Source of the DNA: Candidatus Poribacteria bacterium
GTDB lineage: Bacteria > Poribacteria > WGA-4E > WGA-3G
Direction: 5' to 3'
NCBI GenBank assembly: GCA_028820635.1
Contig: JAPPIG010000118.1
Span: 284,692 to 348,691 of the forward strand
Length of the DNA: 64,000 nt
This document shows positions 8,031 to 16,294 of the stretch, one piece after another. Below the pieces are notes generated by a model, which worked only from the letters and a program-made list of their open reading frames with translations, had not been told where the DNA came from and made no database searches. Both the position numbers and the translations under genes were made by a program. Every line of letters starts with the position of its first letter. Position 1 is the stretch's first letter.

Positions 8031-9710
8031 ATGTCCAATAAACTGAAACCCCGAAGTTACGTGATTACAGACGGTCCCGACCGCGCTGCTGCCCGCACCA
8101 TGCTTATGTTCGGCGATGGCGGACTGTCCCCTGAGGACCTTGACCAACCGATTATCGGGGTTGCTAATACCTGGATTGAGATCGGACCTTGTAATTTCCA
8201 TTTAAGACGGCTCGCTGCTAAAGTCAAAGAGGGAATTCGCGATGCGGGTGGAACACCTCTCGAATTCAATACCGTCAGCATCTCCGATGGTATCACAATG
8301 GGTACAGAGGGCATGAAAACATCGCTTATTAGCCGGGAAATTGTTGCCGATTCAATTGAGTTAGTCTCCATCGGCAATATGTTTGACGCTGTTGTTGCGC
8401 TGTGCGGATGCGACAAAACTGTTCCCGGTACTGTGATGGCGTTGGCACGGTTAGATATCCCATCACTTACGCTCTACGGTGGTTCAATTATGCCGGGCAA
8501 GTTTCAGGGGCGTGATGTTACTATCCAAGACGTGTTTGAAGCGGTCGGTCAACATGCTGAAGGCACAATCACAGTAGAAGAGTTAGACGATCTGATTAGC
8601 AAAGGGTGCCCTGGACCCGGTGCGTGTGGTGGACAATTCACCGCTAATACAATGGCGACTGCTGTTGAAATGCTGGGCATTGCACCGATGGGAAGTGGGA
8701 GTGTACCTGCTGTAGTGGAGGAGAAGGACAACGAAGCATACAAAGCAGGACAACTTGTTATGGATATGCTTGCTGCCGATCGCCGTCCAAGTCAAATCAT
8801 TACACGCAAGTCTCTTGAAAATGCCATTACCTCTGTTGCTGCTACAGGCGGTTCTACAAACGGTGTTTTGCACCTCCTCGCTATTGCACACGAAGCACAA
8901 ATCCCGTTGACACTTGAGGATTTTCACACTATTAGTCAAAGAACACCCGTATTAGCAGACCTGAAGCCCGGTGGGCAGTTTGTCGCGACTGATCTGTATG
9001 AAGCAGGCGGGATTCAGTTTTTAGCCAAACGTCTGGCAGAAGCAGGGTTGATCCATACTGATGAACTCACCGTTACAGGAAAAACTATCGGTGAAGAGGC
9101 AAACGCAGCCACTGAAACTCAAGGACAGAGAGTTGTTTTACCAGCAGACGAACCTCTCAAACCGACGGGAGGATTTGCCATCTTAAGAGGTAACCTTGCT
9201 CCAGACGGGTGTGTTATTAAGTTGGCAGGTCAGGACAAAACGCTCCATCGTGGTCCAGCACGTATTTTTGAACGCGAAGAGGACACTTTTGCCGCCATCA
9301 AAGGCGGAGAAATTAAACCCGGTGATGTTGTGGTTATCCGATATGAGGGACCTACCGGAGGTCCTGGTATGCGTGAGATGTTAGGCGTTACAGCGGCAAT
9401 CGTTGGTGCAGGCTTAAGCGAAGATGTGGCATTGCTAACCGATGGCAGATTTTCTGGTGCTACGCACGGATTTATGATTTGTCATGTCGCTCCTGAAGCG
9501 GCAACAGGTGGTCCCATCGCTATTCTCCAAGAAGGTGACGAAATCGTGATTGATGCTAAGGCACGCCGACTTGATGTTACGCTCTCCGATACTGAAATTC
9601 AAGCACGTTTTGAAAAGTGGACTCCTCCCGAACCTCGCTATACACGCGGTGTTATGGCGAAATACGCAAACTCTGTCTCTTCCGCATCTGAAGGTGCTGT
9701 GACGGGATAA
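8031..9710 (+). CDS. ilvD: Dihydroxy-acid dehydratase
   Basis: This Fe-S enzyme dehydrates dihydroxy acids to 2-keto acids in valine and isoleucine synthesis. The 559-residue protein has the family's cluster cysteines in GCDKTVPG (Cys127) and PGACGGQFTAN (Cys199), the SDGITMGTEGM motif and the C-terminal TDGRFSGATHGF block. AAGGAG lies seven bases before the ATG. The rluD-type gene starts 18 bp after the stop, so the two are likely cotranscribed. No T-box or leader-peptide attenuator is evident upstream. Confidence 0.97.
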   Translation: MSNKLKPRSYVITDGPDRAAARTMLMFGDGGLSPEDLDQPIIGVANTWIEIGPCNFHLRRLAAKVKEGIRDAGGTPLEFNTVSISDGITMGTEGMKTSLISREIVADSIELVSIGNMFDAVVALCGCDKTVPGTVMALARLDIPSLTLYGGSIMPGKFQGRDVTIQDVFEAVGQHAEGTITVEELDDLISKGCPGPGACGGQFTANTMATAVEMLGIAPMGSGSVPAVVEEKDNEAYKAGQLVMDMLAADRRPSQIITRKSLENAITSVAATGGSTNGVLHLLAIAHEAQIPLTLEDFHTISQRTPVLADLKPGGQFVATDLYEAGGIQFLAKRLAEAGLIHTDELTVTGKTIGEEANAATETQGQRVVLPADEPLKPTGGFAILRGNLAPDGCVIKLAGQDKTLHRGPARIFEREEDTFAAIKGGEIKPGDVVVIRYEGPTGGPGMREMLGVTAAIVGAGLSEDVALLTDGRFSGATHGFMICHVAPEAATGGPIAILQEGDEIVIDAKARRLDVTLSDTEIQARFEKWTPPEPRYTRGVMAKYANSVSSASEGAVTG

Positions 9711-9728
9711 TGTTTCCTCTTCTAAGCA

Positions 9729-10709
9729 ATGGAAAACGAGGCGCAAATTTACCACATTCAGACAGAGCACAATGGAAAACGGTTGGATCAGTTTCTGATG
9801 AGCGCGACTGAAGGTATATCGCGAACCTATCTTCAGAAACTGATTCGCGATGGTGCTGTCACCGTAAACGAAAAAGTCTCCAAGCAACCCAGTCACCCGC
9901 TCCGTTCTGGTGACCAAGTCTGTCTTTCACTTCCTAATTCCCAACCTTTAGAAACCGTACTACCTGAAGATATCTCGCTCGACATTCTATATGAAGATAG
10001 TCACTTAATTGTTCTGAACAAACCCGCGGGCATGCTTGTTCACCCTGCAAGCGGTGTGAATTCTGGGACACTCGTCAACGCTTTGCTTGCGCATTGCACT
10101 GACTTGTCAGGCATTGGTGGTGTAGAGAGGCCTGGTATTGTTCACAGATTAGATAAGGATACATCAGGGGTACTTGTTGTTGCGAAAACTGATGTTGTGC
10201 ATCGTGAACTGTCTGTGCAGTTTGAAAAGCATACTATAACGCGTCAGTACGTCGCAGTCGTGTGTGGAATTCCCGCTGAAGTTACAGGAACGATTGATGC
10301 GCAAATCGCACGGAGTCGCCGTGATAGAAGGAGAATGACTACTGTTAAAAACAGTGGCAGACAGGCTGTCACACATTATCAGGTATTAGAAATTTATAAC
10401 AAATTTTCGCTCGTTCAACTTACATTAGAAACGGGAAGACTCCATCAAATCCGTGTGCATTTACAGCACATTGGACAACCAGTTGCTGGCGATGCTATCT
10501 ATGGGGGCGATCAACGTGCCTTGAACGATGCTGATGTACTTCCCGTGAAACATGCGCTCATACACCTCAAACGACAGGCATTGCATGCGCGTTCACTTCA
10601 ATTTGAACACCCTGTAACACAGGAACGTTTAATCTTTTCAGCACCGAAGCCAGCGGATATGGAACGACTTGTTGATGCACTACGGACGTTGAGTCGTGCA
10701 CATTTGTAA
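9729..10709 (+). CDS. rluD: RluA/RluD-family 23S rRNA pseudouridine synthase
   Basis: The enzyme isomerises specific uridines to pseudouridine in structured RNA, most likely 23S rRNA. It has an N-terminal S4 RNA-binding domain (RLDQFLMSATEGISRTYLQK onward) and a catalytic domain with the RluA-family motif GIVHRLDKDTSG, in which Asp142 is the predicted nucleophile. The later motif GRLHQIRVHLQHIGQPV is also present. The length, 326 residues, is normal. The exact target uridines cannot be decided between RluD- and RluC-type enzymes from sequence alone; S4 plus overall length favours RluD. Confidence 0.9.
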   Translation: MENEAQIYHIQTEHNGKRLDQFLMSATEGISRTYLQKLIRDGAVTVNEKVSKQPSHPLRSGDQVCLSLPNSQPLETVLPEDISLDILYEDSHLIVLNKPAGMLVHPASGVNSGTLVNALLAHCTDLSGIGGVERPGIVHRLDKDTSGVLVVAKTDVVHRELSVQFEKHTITRQYVAVVCGIPAEVTGTIDAQIARSRRDRRRMTTVKNSGRQAVTHYQVLEIYNKFSLVQLTLETGRLHQIRVHLQHIGQPVAGDAIYGGDQRALNDADVLPVKHALIHLKRQALHARSLQFEHPVTQERLIFSAPKPADMERLVDALRTLSRAHL

Positions 10710-10800
10710 GGTTTGTTATAGTATCAGTCCCATTATAGTGGATTTTACAATTAACTTTACATTGTCACTCGGTACGGACAAAGTGTTCTACAGTTTTAAA

Positions 10801-10894
10801 GTCGCGACCAGGAGGTCGCTCCTACGGGAAGAGGCGCAATGAATTGCGCTTGGTGAATGTGTCAAATCAACGGTATGAATGCCTTATGGCATTC
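10801..10894. repeat. REP-like unit followed by two short palindromes
   Basis: GTCGCGACCAGGAGGTCGCTCCTAC (with stem GCGACC/GGTCGC on the reverse strand) is a variant of the dispersed REP-like unit. It is followed by GCGCAATGAATTGCGC (about 10834-10849) and GAATGCCTTATGGCATTC (10877-10894), both near-perfect hairpins. All lie in the gap between rluD and the aldo/keto reductase gene and could act as 3'-end structures. Confidence 0.6.
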
Positions 10895-10985
10895 CCGTAT
10901 GACATTCACATTAAACGCATCAAACCTATAAAGAACTGTAAGTAATTTTAGATTTCATCATAAATAATTTTATAGGAGATGGATT

Positions 10986-11972
10986 ATGGAATATGTCAAT
11001 TTTGGTAAAGCAGGTGTTAAGGTTAGTCCACTTGCATTGGGCTTAGGATTTAGAGGGCAAGGCGATGAAAGTGCTGCTCAAAGGTTAATTGAACACGCTA
11101 TCGATTCGGGTATTAACCTCATTGATTGTGCCAACGTATACGGTCCAATGGACGACCGCGCCAATATTGGTCGTTCAGAGGTTATCCTCGGCAAAGCGAT
11201 TAAAGGAAAACGAGATGATGTGGTGATTACTTCCAAAGTCTTTAGCCACATCGGACAGGGACCGAACGACTACGGATTATCACGATACCACATCATGCGG
11301 GAGGTAGACCGTTCACTGACACGGCTTGACACCGACCATATTGATGTCTATCTGATTCACGGGCCGGATGACACGACACCGCAAGAGGAGACGATCCGGG
11401 CATTAGACGATCTGGTGCGTTCAGGTAAAGTGCGCTACATTGGCTGTTGTAATCATCATGCTTGGCAGGTCTGCAAGGCACTTTGGGTTGCTGATAGCAT
11501 CAATGCCACACCATATATGTGCGTTCAAAATATGTATAACCTACTAAATAGAGATTTGGAAACCGAGATGTTCGGATTGGTGCATGAAGAAGGACTTGGC
11601 GTGATGTGTTATAGTCCGTTATCGGTTGGCTTGTTGAGTGGTGTCTATTCCGCAGACGAACCGCCTCCTGATGGGACACTTTGGGCAAGACGATATAGGG
11701 AGGAATATAACCGTCGGATGAGTGGGGCAACCGGCCAAGTAATTACAACGCTCAAACGGCTTGCGGATGCGTTAGGAAAAACACCAGCGCAACTTGCAGT
11801 GGCATGGGTCGTATCACATCCTGAGGTTACCGTTGCTATCAGCGGTAGCGATACAATTGAACAGCTGGACGACACACTCGGTGGTGTCGGTTGGGAATTA
11901 GATGCGGCTGTTCGTGAGGAGTTGGATGAAGTGTCGCGTTCGTTTGTGCGTTTGACAGCACCACCTTTTTAA
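10986..11972 (+). CDS. Aldo/keto reductase
   Basis: This is a cytosolic NADPH-dependent oxidoreductase of the AKR superfamily, of the voltage-gated K+ channel beta-subunit/YghZ-like branch. The catalytic features are visible: Asp and Tyr in NLIDCANVYGP, Lys in VVITSKVF and His in YLIHGPD, followed by the cofactor-binding SPLSVGLLSG and AISGSDTIEQLDD segments. The length, 328 residues, is typical. TAGGAG precedes the ATG. The substrate is unknown. It converges with the WD40 gene cluster and has no obvious operon partner. Confidence 0.92.
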   Translation: MEYVNFGKAGVKVSPLALGLGFRGQGDESAAQRLIEHAIDSGINLIDCANVYGPMDDRANIGRSEVILGKAIKGKRDDVVITSKVFSHIGQGPNDYGLSRYHIMREVDRSLTRLDTDHIDVYLIHGPDDTTPQEETIRALDDLVRSGKVRYIGCCNHHAWQVCKALWVADSINATPYMCVQNMYNLLNRDLETEMFGLVHEEGLGVMCYSPLSVGLLSGVYSADEPPPDGTLWARRYREEYNRRMSGATGQVITTLKRLADALGKTPAQLAVAWVVSHPEVTVAISGSDTIEQLDDTLGGVGWELDAAVREELDEVSRSFVRLTAPPF

Positions 11973-12010
11973 TTTATTTTGGCAAAGTTTCTAAATCGCT
12001 GCTGCACTAT

Positions 12011-13900
12011 CTAATCCATAGTTCCATGTGTGAGTTCCCATAGCAGCACGGTGCCATCCCAACTCCCACTTGCGAGCGTCTTTCCATCCGGACTGAACAC
12101 GACGCTGGTAACACTATCCGTATGTCCTGGCAATGTCAAAAGGTGTGTACCTGTTCGTACATCCCATAGACGGATAGTGTTGTCCCAACTCCCACTTGCG
12201 AGAATCTTCCCATCCGGACTAAATACAACACTAACAACATTATTCGTATGTCCTGTCAATTCCCTAATAGATGTGCCCGTTTGTACATCCCATAAGCGCA
12301 CTATATCGTCCCAGCTTCCGCTTGCGAGTATCTTTCCGTCCGGACTAAACGCTACACTACCGACCCTTTCTGTGTGTTCTGTCAATTCCCTAATAGATGT
12401 GCCCGTTTGTACATCCCACAAACGCGCGGTGCCATCCCAACTTGCACTTGCGAGGGTGTTACCATCCGGACTGAACGCTACGCTTACGATAGACTCCGTA
12501 TGTCCTGTGAGTGTCCGAATAGATGTACCTGTATGCAAATCCCACAGCAGCAATGAATTATCAACACCTTGACTTGCAAGAATCTTCCCATCCGGACTGA
12601 ATGCAATGCTCTCTATACCATCCGTATCCTCTTTGAGTGTCCGAATAGATGTGCCTGTTTGCACATCCCATAGAAACACAGTGTCGTCATCGTCCGAATA
12701 ACTTGCACTTGCTAGTGTTTTCCCATCCGGACTAAACGCAACACAGGATACCTCCCACGTATGTCCTTTCAACACGTGAAGTGGTGTGCCTGTCTCAATC
12801 TCCCACAAATGCACGGAATGATCCTGCCATCCACCACTCGCCAGTTTAGAACCGTCTGCACTAAACGCTATGCTCCTGATTTTACCCGTATGTCCAGTCA
12901 GTTCCCGAAGATGTTCTCCTGTTTTCACATCCCATAGACACACGGGTCCACCTATACACCCAGTTGCAATTGTCTGACCATCAGGACTGAACACTATGCT
13001 GATAGTATTTTCAGTGTGTACTTTTAGTATCCGTTGGGATTCACCAGTTTTCACATCCCAAAAACAGACTCTTTTGTCCCAAACCCCCGCACTTGCGATT
13101 GTCTTTCCATCCGGACTGAATACAACGTCTATGACTCCACCCGCAGTATGCCCCTTCAATATATGAAGAGATGCACCGGTCTCCGTATCCCATAGCCGCA
13201 CTGTTCTATCCCAACTTGTGCTTGCGATTGTCTTTCCATCCGGACTAAACGCAACAGCCAATAGATGCTTCTCATGTCCTGTGAAAGTTCGTAGAGATTT
13301 ACCCGTTCGCACATCCCATAACCGTGCAGTGTTATCCCAACTTGAACTTGCGATTGTCTTTCCATCCGGACTGAACACAACACTCCATACTCTTTCCGTG
13401 TGTCCTGTGAGTGTCCGTAAAGATATCCCCGTCCGCACATCCCACAGACGGATGGTATGGTCATCACTTCCACTTGCGATTGTCTTTCCATCCGGACTGA
13501 ACACAACACTTTTGACACCAAAGATATGCCCTTTCATCGTCAGAAGAGGTGTACCTGTTCGCACATCCCATAAACGGACGGTAGTGTCTCCGCTTCCACT
13601 TGCCAATGTAAAACCATCCGGACTGAACGCTACACTTTTGACATTAGATGTGTGTCCCGTGAGAAGGTTAAGTTCTTCTCCTGTTTGTGCGTCATAAATC
13701 CAAATACCAATACTACCTGCTACCGCCAACCGTTCCCCATCAGGAGAGTACGTTATATCACTTATTGAACCTTTCCCGAGACGTACTTTCGCTCCATCGG
13801 GTAAACCCCATTGTGTATAGTCTTGGGCAAAGGTGTTTGGGATTAGAGGGAATATTGAAAACCCAAAGATTAGAACCGTAAATAATATATAATTCACCAT
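12011..13900 (-). CDS. Secreted WD40-repeat protein, copy 1 (14 repeats)
   Basis: This protein has about 629 residues with an N-terminal signal peptide (MVNYILFTVLIFGFSIFPL...FAQ), then a conserved DYTQWGLPDGAKVRLGKG preface and 14 WD40 repeats of about 42 residues, each with VAFSPDGKTLASGSWD...RLWDVQTG. Fourteen repeats would fold as two seven-bladed propellers. The ATG at 13900 was chosen for its signal peptide and AAGGAC site; the frame stays open to 14089 but that part is not protein-like. No enzymatic domain is attached, so a scaffold or binding role outside the cytoplasm is the inference. It is the last of three tandem paralogues on this strand. Confidence 0.9.
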   Translation of the reverse strand: MVNYILFTVLIFGFSIFPLIPNTFAQDYTQWGLPDGAKVRLGKGSISDITYSPDGERLAVAGSIGIWIYDAQTGEELNLLTGHTSNVKSVAFSPDGFTLASGSGDTTVRLWDVRTGTPLLTMKGHIFGVKSVVFSPDGKTIASGSDDHTIRLWDVRTGISLRTLTGHTERVWSVVFSPDGKTIASSSWDNTARLWDVRTGKSLRTFTGHEKHLLAVAFSPDGKTIASTSWDRTVRLWDTETGASLHILKGHTAGGVIDVVFSPDGKTIASAGVWDKRVCFWDVKTGESQRILKVHTENTISIVFSPDGQTIATGCIGGPVCLWDVKTGEHLRELTGHTGKIRSIAFSADGSKLASGGWQDHSVHLWEIETGTPLHVLKGHTWEVSCVAFSPDGKTLASASYSDDDDTVFLWDVQTGTSIRTLKEDTDGIESIAFSPDGKILASQGVDNSLLLWDLHTGTSIRTLTGHTESIVSVAFSPDGNTLASASWDGTARLWDVQTGTSIRELTEHTERVGSVAFSPDGKILASGSWDDIVRLWDVQTGTSIRELTGHTNNVVSVVFSPDGKILASGSWDNTIRLWDVRTGTHLLTLPGHTDSVTSVVFSPDGKTLASGSWDGTVLLWELTHGTMD

Positions 13901-13960
13901 AAAGTTTGTCCTTTTGAATTTGAGTTGTATACTGCGTTTTAGAAGCGCGTATTTACAGTT

Positions 13961-14010
13961 ACACAATTGTGGATGCACAAATTGGTATATATGGTAAATA
14001 ATTATTTTGG
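13961..14010 (-). promoter_or_regulatory. Shared upstream motif of WD40 genes (copy 1)
   Basis: ACAATTGTGGATGCACAAATTG lies about 60 bp upstream of the WD40-1 start. It is the diverged form of a motif that is nearly identical upstream of copies 2 and 3. The centre reads TTGTG-N4-CACAA-like on the coding strand. Confidence 0.45.
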
Positions 14011-14148
14011 TTGGTAAAGAGAAATGTTGGATGTGTTTAGAAGCGCGGGTTATGTAAATTAGGAAGGACAAACTGATATATTGCACCACATAATGATTTT
14101 ATAAGTGAGGCGTTGGTGTTCACCCGATCCGAATGATTGCAGCAATTC

Positions 14149-16026
14149 CTAATCCATCATTTCAGGCGTGAGTTCCCAAAACAACAAGGTGCCGTCACTA
14201 CTCCCGGTTGCCAATGTTTTTCCATCTGGACTGAATACGGCTGTATAAACCAATCTTGCATGTCCTTCCAACGTTTTTAGGTGTGTGCCTGTTTGCACGT
14301 CCCATAAACGCACAGTAGTGTCTCTACTTGTACTGGCGAGTGTTTTTTCATCTGGACTGAATACAACACTCCATACGCCATCTGTATGTCCTGTGAATGT
14401 CCGTGTAAGTGCTCCAGTCTGTGCGTCCCAAAAACATATCGTTTTGTCATTACTTGCAGTGACAAGTGTCTTTCCATCCGAACTGAAAATGATGCTGTTA
14501 ACATACTTCTCAAGATCATCCTGTATCCGAATCAGCGATCCGGTCTGTACATCCCAAAAACGTACCGTTTTGTCATCAGCTGAACTCACAAGGGTTTTTC
14601 CATCCGGACTGAAAGCGACACTGTTGATACTCTCCCTATGTTCAGTCAAGGTCATTAGAAGTTTTCCCGTTGCTACATCCCACAAACGGACATCAGTGTC
14701 TGCACTTCCAGTTACAAGGGTCTTGCCATCCGAACTGAATGCAACACACCTGAGAAGATCACGATGCCCTGACAGTATATGTAGAGATGTACCTGTCTTC
14801 ACATCCCACAAACGCGCGTCCGTGTCCCAACATGCACTCGCAAGGGTCTTGCCATCGGGACTGAACTTAAGGTCTACGACATCAGCCTTATGCTCTTTGA
14901 GTCGGATGATTTCTTCACCTGTTTGCATATCAATTAAAAGTATAGTTTCATCCCAACCAGAACACGCCAACATAGATCCATCCGGACTGTACACAACGCT
15001 CGGGATACGAAATGTATGATCTGTGATTGTCTGACGACATGTCCCGCTTTCCACATCCCACAGACGGACAGTACTGTCACCACTGCCAGTTACCAATGTA
15101 GCCCCATCTGGACTAAACGCAAGGCTTGTGACTTTCCTCGTATGTCCTTTTAGTAATTTGATCAGTGTACCAGTCCGCGCATCCCACAACCGCAGGTCTG
15201 TGTCAAAGTCCATTGCAGTACTCACAAGAAATTCACCATCTGGGCTAAATAGGACGTTAGTAACCCTTCCCGTATGCCCTGTGATTGTACGCAGAGATTC
15301 GCCTGTTTGCACATCCCACAAACGAATGGTTTTGTCCATACTTGAACTTGCAAGTGTCTTTCCATCAGGACTAAACGCTACCCTACTCACAGCAGATGTA
15401 TGTTCTGTGAGTGTTAGAAGAGATGTGCCAGTTTGCACATCCCACAGACGTACAGTCGCGTCCCAACTCGAACTTGCTAATGTAGACTCATCTGGACTAA
15501 AAGCAACATAATTAACCCTATCCGTATGACCTGTAAATGTACGAATGATTTCACTTGTTTGCACATCCCACAGACAGATGGCATTGTCATCACCTGCACT
15601 TGTCAATAGAGATCCACTGGGACTAAACACAATGTTATTGATACGGCAGTCGTGGTCATTTAACGTGCGGATATGTGTCCAAGTTCGCACATCCCAGAAA
15701 CGGATGGTATTGTCACCACTTGCACTTGCCAATATAGACCCATCTGGACTGAAGCAAACAGTGGTCACATCAAGCGTATGTCCAGTGAGAAAGCATAATT
15801 CCTTAATGGATTGTGCATCGTATACCCAAATCCCATTTGCACTCGCCACTGCTATAAGATTTCCATTAGGAGCATAAGCGATTTCTGGTGGATTTAGGAC
15901 ATCGCTTACCCTACCTTTCCCGAGACGTGCTATTGCGCCTGTGGGTAGATTCCATTTTGTGTAATCTTGGGATACGGTGTTTGAGTCTAAAGTATGTAAT
16001 GTAAGTGAAAGTAGTGTTTTTTTCAT
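14149..16026 (-). CDS. WD40-repeat protein, copy 2 (14 repeats)
   Basis: This 625-residue paralogue of its neighbours shares the preface DYTKWNLPTGAIARLGKG and 14 WD40 repeats, implying two seven-bladed propellers. Its N-terminus (MKKTLLSLTLHTLDSNTVSQ) lacks the long hydrophobic core seen in copies 1 and 3, so its export signal looks eroded or weak. AAGGAC precedes the ATG. The gap to copy 1 is about 250 bp, so each gene probably has its own promoter. Ligands are unknown. Confidence 0.9.
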   Translation of the reverse strand: MKKTLLSLTLHTLDSNTVSQDYTKWNLPTGAIARLGKGRVSDVLNPPEIAYAPNGNLIAVASANGIWVYDAQSIKELCFLTGHTLDVTTVCFSPDGSILASASGDNTIRFWDVRTWTHIRTLNDHDCRINNIVFSPSGSLLTSAGDDNAICLWDVQTSEIIRTFTGHTDRVNYVAFSPDESTLASSSWDATVRLWDVQTGTSLLTLTEHTSAVSRVAFSPDGKTLASSSMDKTIRLWDVQTGESLRTITGHTGRVTNVLFSPDGEFLVSTAMDFDTDLRLWDARTGTLIKLLKGHTRKVTSLAFSPDGATLVTGSGDSTVRLWDVESGTCRQTITDHTFRIPSVVYSPDGSMLACSGWDETILLIDMQTGEEIIRLKEHKADVVDLKFSPDGKTLASACWDTDARLWDVKTGTSLHILSGHRDLLRCVAFSSDGKTLVTGSADTDVRLWDVATGKLLMTLTEHRESINSVAFSPDGKTLVSSADDKTVRFWDVQTGSLIRIQDDLEKYVNSIIFSSDGKTLVTASNDKTICFWDAQTGALTRTFTGHTDGVWSVVFSPDEKTLASTSRDTTVRLWDVQTGTHLKTLEGHARLVYTAVFSPDGKTLATGSSDGTLLFWELTPEMMD

Positions 16027-16071
16027 TATGTAGTTTGTCCTTTTATTTTTTGTTTTCCGCGTTTCTGATTA

Positions 16072-16118
16072 GCAAATTGTGAATGCACAAATTGAAATTT
16101 TGTGGCACAAAACTATTT
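16072..16118 (-). promoter_or_regulatory. Shared upstream motif of WD40 genes (copy 2)
   Basis: The block beginning GCAAATTGTGAATGCACAAA is almost identical to 18202-18248 upstream of copy 3, and lies at the same distance (about 46 bp) from the start codon. The inverted TTGTG/CACAA core, as read on the coding strand, could bind a dimeric regulator. Confidence 0.5.
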
Positions 16119-16207
16119 CTCGGATAAAGAGACGGTATTCCCGTGTTCCGAATCGTTGCAACTAATCTAATGCGTTGTCAAGTGCTAATTGATGGGTCTT
16201 GAAAGTA

Positions 16208-16273
16208 GTCGGGAATCGGAGTTCCCTCCTACCATAAGCGGTTCATCAGTAGGAGCGATCTCCGAATCGCGAC
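16208..16273. repeat. REP-like paired repeat
   Basis: Two facing units, GTCGGGAATCGGAGTT... and ...CTCCGAATCGCGAC, lie between WD40 copies 2 and 3, just downstream of copy 3. It is the same element as at 1521 and 50350. Confidence 0.8.
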
Positions 16274-16294
16274 CTATAATATGTTGACTAAGCA

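Noticed and set aside
13901..14089. N-terminal extension of WD40 copy 1 by 63 codons
   Set aside because: The ATG at 13900 has a good ribosome site and opens a signal peptide; the upstream part overlaps the shared regulatory motif.
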